18,781 nt of DNA from positions 1 through 18,781 of the forward strand of contig SKSA01000205.1 in NCBI GenBank assembly GCA_007118195.1, in the 5' to 3' direction. The notes below the pieces were generated by a model. That model was not told the DNA's origin and did no database searches. It worked only from the letters and a program-made list of their open reading frames with translations. This DNA is from Anaerobacillus sp. (GTDB lineage: Bacteria > Bacillota > Bacilli > Bacillales > Anaerobacillaceae). Both the position numbers and the translations under genes were made by a program. This document shows positions 14,801 through 18,781 of this stretch, piece after piece; positions within the stretch are counted from its first letter, which is position 1; every line of letters begins with the position of its first letter.

Positions 14801-14958
14801 CTCTTATTGCGAGTGGTGGAGGGACTGGCCCAATGACACCCGGCAACCAGTGTGAAAACACAAGGTGCTAATTCCAGCAGAACAATGTTGTTCTGAAAAA
14901 TGAGAGAAAAGAACAGTTCTTAAACTCTTCTCTCAATTTATCGGGAGGGAGTTTTTTT
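14801..14958 (+). ncRNA. SAM-I (S-box) riboswitch
   Basis: The conserved core GTGGAGGGACTGGCCC, ATGA, ACCCGGCAACC and GGTGCTAATTCCAGCA is present in order. P1 pairs CTCTTATT (14801-14808) with AATGAGAG (14899-14906), one G-U. Aptamer: 14801-14906. The antiterminator pairs TGAGAGAA (14901-14908) with TTCTCTCA (14928-14935), using the 3' strand of P1. With SAM bound, P1 holds that strand and the terminator at 14922-14958 forms. This gives an OFF switch: high SAM stops transcription before metY. Confidence 0.97.
14922..14958 (+). terminator. Expression-platform terminator of the SAM riboswitch
   Basis: AAACTC (14922-14927) pairs with GAGTTT, and CTCTC (14930-14934) with GGGAG (14943-14947), with a TT/G internal loop, an 8-nt terminal loop and seven T residues (14952-14958). 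No other terminator is seen between comEA and metY. Confidence 0.9.
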
Positions 14959-14960
14959 AA

Positions 14961-15049
14961 TTTTGAATGAAGTATTTTGTATTGGTGAAATAAAAGCTTC
15001 GAAGCAAATGCTTTCACATAACTCAAAACTTAACATTCAAAACTCAAAA
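14961..15049. repeat. Second member of the TTTTGA..GCTTCGAAGC..TCAAAA repeat
   Basis: TTTTGAATG (14961-14969) and CATTCAAAA (15034-15042) are perfect inverted ends. The centre is GCTTCGAAGC (14996-15005), identical to that at 8465-8474. The right side has degenerate AACTCAAAA units. It lies between the riboswitch terminator and the metY ribosome binding site, as the first copy lies before that of aroE. Confidence 0.7.
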
Positions 15050-15069
15050 TTTACTAAGGAGGAATTTAG

Positions 15070-16355
<1,286 letters not shown>

Positions 16356-16356
<1 letters not shown>

Positions 16357-16376
16357 TTTAGAATTTAGAAATTAGA
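16356..16376. repeat. Three ATTTAGA-type heptamers after metY
   Basis: ATTTAGA, ATTTAGA, AATTAGA in tandem (16356-16376), beginning at the last base of the metY stop. Low-complexity AT sequence; the heptamer period matches the AAAACTC arrays before aroE and metY but the motif differs. Confidence 0.5.
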
Positions 16377-16382
16377 ATGATA

Positions 16383-16399
16383 TTGTGAAATATTCACAA
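16383..16399. promoter_or_regulatory. Perfect palindrome TTGTGAA-N3-TTCACAA
   Basis: Seven-base arms around ATA. The half-sites equal those of the Gram-positive redox repressor Rex, but Rex sites normally have a 4-bp spacer. It lies just upstream of the candidate comEB promoter. It could also be a weak hairpin; there is no U-tract. The assignment to Rex is tentative. Confidence 0.35.
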
Positions 16400-16417
16400 A
16401 GAATATTTACTTACTAA

Positions 16418-16447
16418 TTGACGAACGTGTCATATTTTGTCTACACT
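16418..16447 (+). promoter_or_regulatory. Weak candidate promoter for comEB-comEC
   Basis: TTGACG (16418-16423), an 18-bp spacer and TACACT (16442-16447). The -35 is good and the -10 poor. If functional it would give a leader of about 30 nt to the comEB ATG and free comEB-comEC from the upstream riboswitch. Confidence 0.35.
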
Positions 16448-16483
16448 TAAGAAAATAAGTTTTTGAATTATTGGAGGCTGAAT

Positions 16484-17053
16484 ATGGCACGTATATCTTG
16501 GGATCAATATTTTATGGCACAAAGTCATTTGTTAGCATTAAGAAGTACTTGTACACGTCTTATGGTCGGTGCAACCATTGTACGTGATAAACGTATCATT
16601 GCGGGTGGTTATAACGGCTCAATTTCTGGTGGTCAACATTGTACAGATGATGGCTGCTATGTGGAGGATAATCATTGTATACGAACGATCCATGCTGAGG
16701 TAAATGCACTTCTGCAATGCGCAAAATTTGGTGTGCCTACTGCTGGTGCGGAAATTTATGTGACTCACTTTCCTTGCTTAAATTGTACAAAGTCCATTAT
16801 TCAAAGTGGAATAAAAAAAGTTTATTATGCTAAAGATTATAAAAATCATCCTTATGCAATACAACTTTTCAAAGAGGCAGGAGTTCATGTTGAACATGTC
16901 GAGCTTGAGGAAATGATTTTAGATACAAAAACATCTGATAAGTTAGCATTTACAGCATCTTTGCTTTCGAAACTTGAACAAGCAGGTGTTGATGCCGAGG
17001 AAATAAAGAAACTAACAGAACAAGCAAATAGACTATACACATCGACGACGTAA
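16484..17053 (+). CDS. comEB: dCMP deaminase-family protein ComEB
   Basis: 189 aa, the same length as B. subtilis ComEB. Zinc-dependent deaminase motifs are H70-A-E72 (TIHAEVNALLQ) and PCLNC with C98 and C101. Family members convert dCMP to dUMP for thymidylate supply. ComEB is not strictly required for transformation in B. subtilis and has been linked to placing the competence machinery at the pole. ATG at 16484 follows GGAGG at normal spacing; the TTG at 16463 lies before that site and is rejected. comEC starts 11 bp after the stop. Confidence 0.95.
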   Translation: MARISWDQYFMAQSHLLALRSTCTRLMVGATIVRDKRIIAGGYNGSISGGQHCTDDGCYVEDNHCIRTIHAEVNALLQCAKFGVPTAGAEIYVTHFPCLNCTKSIIQSGIKKVYYAKDYKNHPYAIQLFKEAGVHVEHVELEEMILDTKTSDKLAFTASLLSKLEQAGVDAEEIKKLTEQANRLYTSTT

Positions 17054-17063
17054 GGAGGTTAAT

Positions 17064-18781
17064 GTGGCAGGTAAGGTTTACATTTTAGTTGTAGCTACAA
17101 TTTCAAGTGTTATATTGCGATTGGAGGGCTTGCATTCAGTTTCTCTTTTTTTAATGTTAGCCCTCATTTATTTTCTTTACAAATACAAATCTAACTATAT
17201 TTTATTAATAACAGGTTTAATAACAGTCGTATTCTTCTATTTTAATCCCCTTTATTTTAAAGACGCTCCACCGATGCCTAGCAACAATATTTTAACAGGA
17301 AAAATTACTTCTATTCCTAAGCATGACGGTAATAAAATTTCATTTGAGTTGAAGTCGGTTGATAAGCAAAAGTTTCAAGTAGATTATTTTGCTAAAGATA
17401 TTGAGGAAAACACCGACCTAAAAAATTTAAAGTATGGGATGGTTTGTAGTTTAAAAGGTCAATATAAAGCCCCGCCAGAACCTCGAAACTTTTATAGTTT
17501 TGACTATCGGAATTATTTAAAAACAACTAGGAATATATATTATCAATTTACCCCGGAAGCCTTCTCAATCGACAACTGTCAAGTAGGTAGTCTTACACCA
17601 TACTCTTTACTGCAAAATTATCGGCAAGATGGAATTAATTATATTAAGAAGCATTTTCCAGATGGAAGTAAAGGTATTGTTATAGCGTTAGTATTTGGAG
17701 ATCGAGGTGAAATCGGTCATGAATTACTTCAGTCTTATCAATCTCTAGGCATTATTCATTTATTAGCGGTTTCTGGCCTGCATGTCGGCTTAGTAAGTGC
17801 TAGTATATATTTTTTATTAATTCGGATTGGAGTTACGAAAGAGAGAACGATAGAACTTATAATCATATTGTTACCGATTTATGCGATTATTGCAGGTGCT
17901 GCTCCATCAGTATTAAGAGCAACTGCCATGTCAATGGTCGTTCTGCTTTCGTTAAGAGCACGTTTAAAAATAAATCCACTAGATGGAATTAGCTACGTTT
18001 GTTTAACACTATTACTTTTTAACCCTTCATACCTTTTCCACTTAGGGTTTCAACTCTCATTTCTTGTCTCCTATTCTTTAATCATTTCAGCAAACACACT
18101 ATTAAAACGATATTCAAGCTGGGGCATGCAACTATTGGTAGTCACAATGGTTGCGCAAAGCGTATCTTTTCCGATCATTGTTTATAACTTTTATGAAATA
18201 TCACTATGGAGCATTCCACTCAACTTAGTTTACATTCCTTTCGTTACCTTTTTTACTTTACCACTTTCCTTCATTGTTTTTATAAGCCATCTCATTTTTC
18301 CACCGCTTGCTGAGACGTTATTATTAGTTTTTGACTTTATCATTACCTCAGCCCATAACGGATTAGGATATATAATGACCCTTCCCTATTCAACGCTAAC
18401 GTTTGGAAAACCCCCTTTATTTATGATTGTGTTTTATTATATAGCCATTGCTCTGAACTTATATGTGTGGGAGAAGGCGACTTCGATCAGTCAAATATTA
18501 AAATGCAGCAGTATATTTTTAATGGTCGCTATGTTTCATTGGCATATTCACTTTATAACGAATGAAGGCGAAATAACTATGATCGACGTAGGCCAGGGAG
18601 AAAGTATTTTTATTGAATTACCTAGGAGGGAAGCAGTTTATTTAATTGATACCGGCGGGCTCGTTGACTTTCGACTAAACGATTGGGCGACAAGAAAAAA
18701 GAACTTTGACGTTGGTAATGATGTGCTTTTACCTTTTTTAAAAGCAAAAGGAATTAGAAAAATAGATAAATTAATTTTGAC
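17064..18781 (+). CDS. comEC: DNA uptake channel ComEC, 3' end cut by the window
   Basis: The frame is open from GTG 17064 to the last base without a stop: 572 complete codons plus two bases, of a family near 750-800. AAGGAGG (17052-17058) precedes GTG by five bases; ATG at 17062 is out of frame and stops after eight codons. The N-terminus has membrane segments and an OB-like soluble domain (about 70-190). The competence domain begins near residue 231 with HLLAVSGLHVGL and continues with many helices. A metallo-beta-lactamase-like domain starts near residue 505 (ITMIDVGQGESIFIE); its metal ligands lie beyond the window. ComEC carries single-stranded DNA into the cytoplasm. Confidence 0.95.
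   Translation, partial: MAGKVYILVVATISSVILRLEGLHSVSLFLMLALIYFLYKYKSNYILLITGLITVVFFYFNPLYFKDAPPMPSNNILTGKITSIPKHDGNKISFELKSVDKQKFQVDYFAKDIEENTDLKNLKYGMVCSLKGQYKAPPEPRNFYSFDYRNYLKTTRNIYYQFTPEAFSIDNCQVGSLTPYSLLQNYRQDGINYIKKHFPDGSKGIVIALVFGDRGEIGHELLQSYQSLGIIHLLAVSGLHVGLVSASIYFLLIRIGVTKERTIELIIILLPIYAIIAGAAPSVLRATAMSMVVLLSLRARLKINPLDGISYVCLTLLLFNPSYLFHLGFQLSFLVSYSLIISANTLLKRYSSWGMQLLVVTMVAQSVSFPIIVYNFYEISLWSIPLNLVYIPFVTFFTLPLSFIVFISHLIFPPLAETLLLVFDFIITSAHNGLGYIMTLPYSTLTFGKPPLFMIVFYYIAIALNLYVWEKATSISQILKCSSIFLMVAMFHWHIHFITNEGEITMIDVGQGESIFIELPRREAVYLIDTGGLVDFRLNDWATRKKNFDVGNDVLLPFLKAKGIRKIDKLIL

Overview
The window is chromosomal DNA of a low-GC Gram-positive endospore former of the Bacillaceae, most likely an alkaliphile or halo-alkaliphile. 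The evidence is AT-rich DNA, strong AGGAGG-type ribosome binding sites, frequent TTG/GTG starts, a complete seven-gene Mrp antiporter operon, the sporulation checkpoint gene sda, and the conserved Bacillus block yqeH-aroE-yhbY-nadD-yqeK-rsfS-yqeM-comER/comEA-comEB-comEC.

Layout. (1) 1-5806, minus strand: mrpABCDEFG, tightly overlapped, read right to left and ending at a hairpin on the left window edge. (2) 5807-7307: AT-rich intergenic DNA holding a possible mrp promoter, a 63-residue single-pass membrane protein, two exact copies of a terminator-like hairpin around a ~126 bp structured palindromic element, and minus-strand sda with its promoter and a cluster of DnaA boxes. (3) 7308-12790, plus strand: ribosome assembly (yqeH, yhbY, rsfS), shikimate (aroE), NAD (nadD), Ap4A hydrolase (yqeK), an S1/winged-helix RNA-binding protein (cvfB-like) and a SAM methyltransferase (yqeM), closed by a bidirectional terminator. 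(4) 12890-14062, minus strand: comER and an 84-residue small gene. (5) 14105-18781, plus strand: comEA, then a SAM-I riboswitch and metY, then comEB and a comEC cut by the window end.

How the genes work together. Mrp is a multi-subunit Na+/H+ antiporter for cytoplasmic pH and sodium homeostasis. sda with DnaA boxes links replication initiation to sporulation. The yqe block is a housekeeping operon. comEA/comEC are DNA receptor and channel for transformation. The most unusual arrangement is the riboswitch-controlled metY between comEA and comEB-comEC: its terminator would stop comEA transcripts from reaching comEC when SAM is high, unless a weak candidate promoter before comEB is active.

Most of the window is conserved core genome. 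I see no phage, CRISPR, transposase, toxin-antitoxin module, tRNA or rRNA. The items least explained by known gene content are the intergenic repeat families, the metY insertion, the cvfB insertion and the small unassigned genes.
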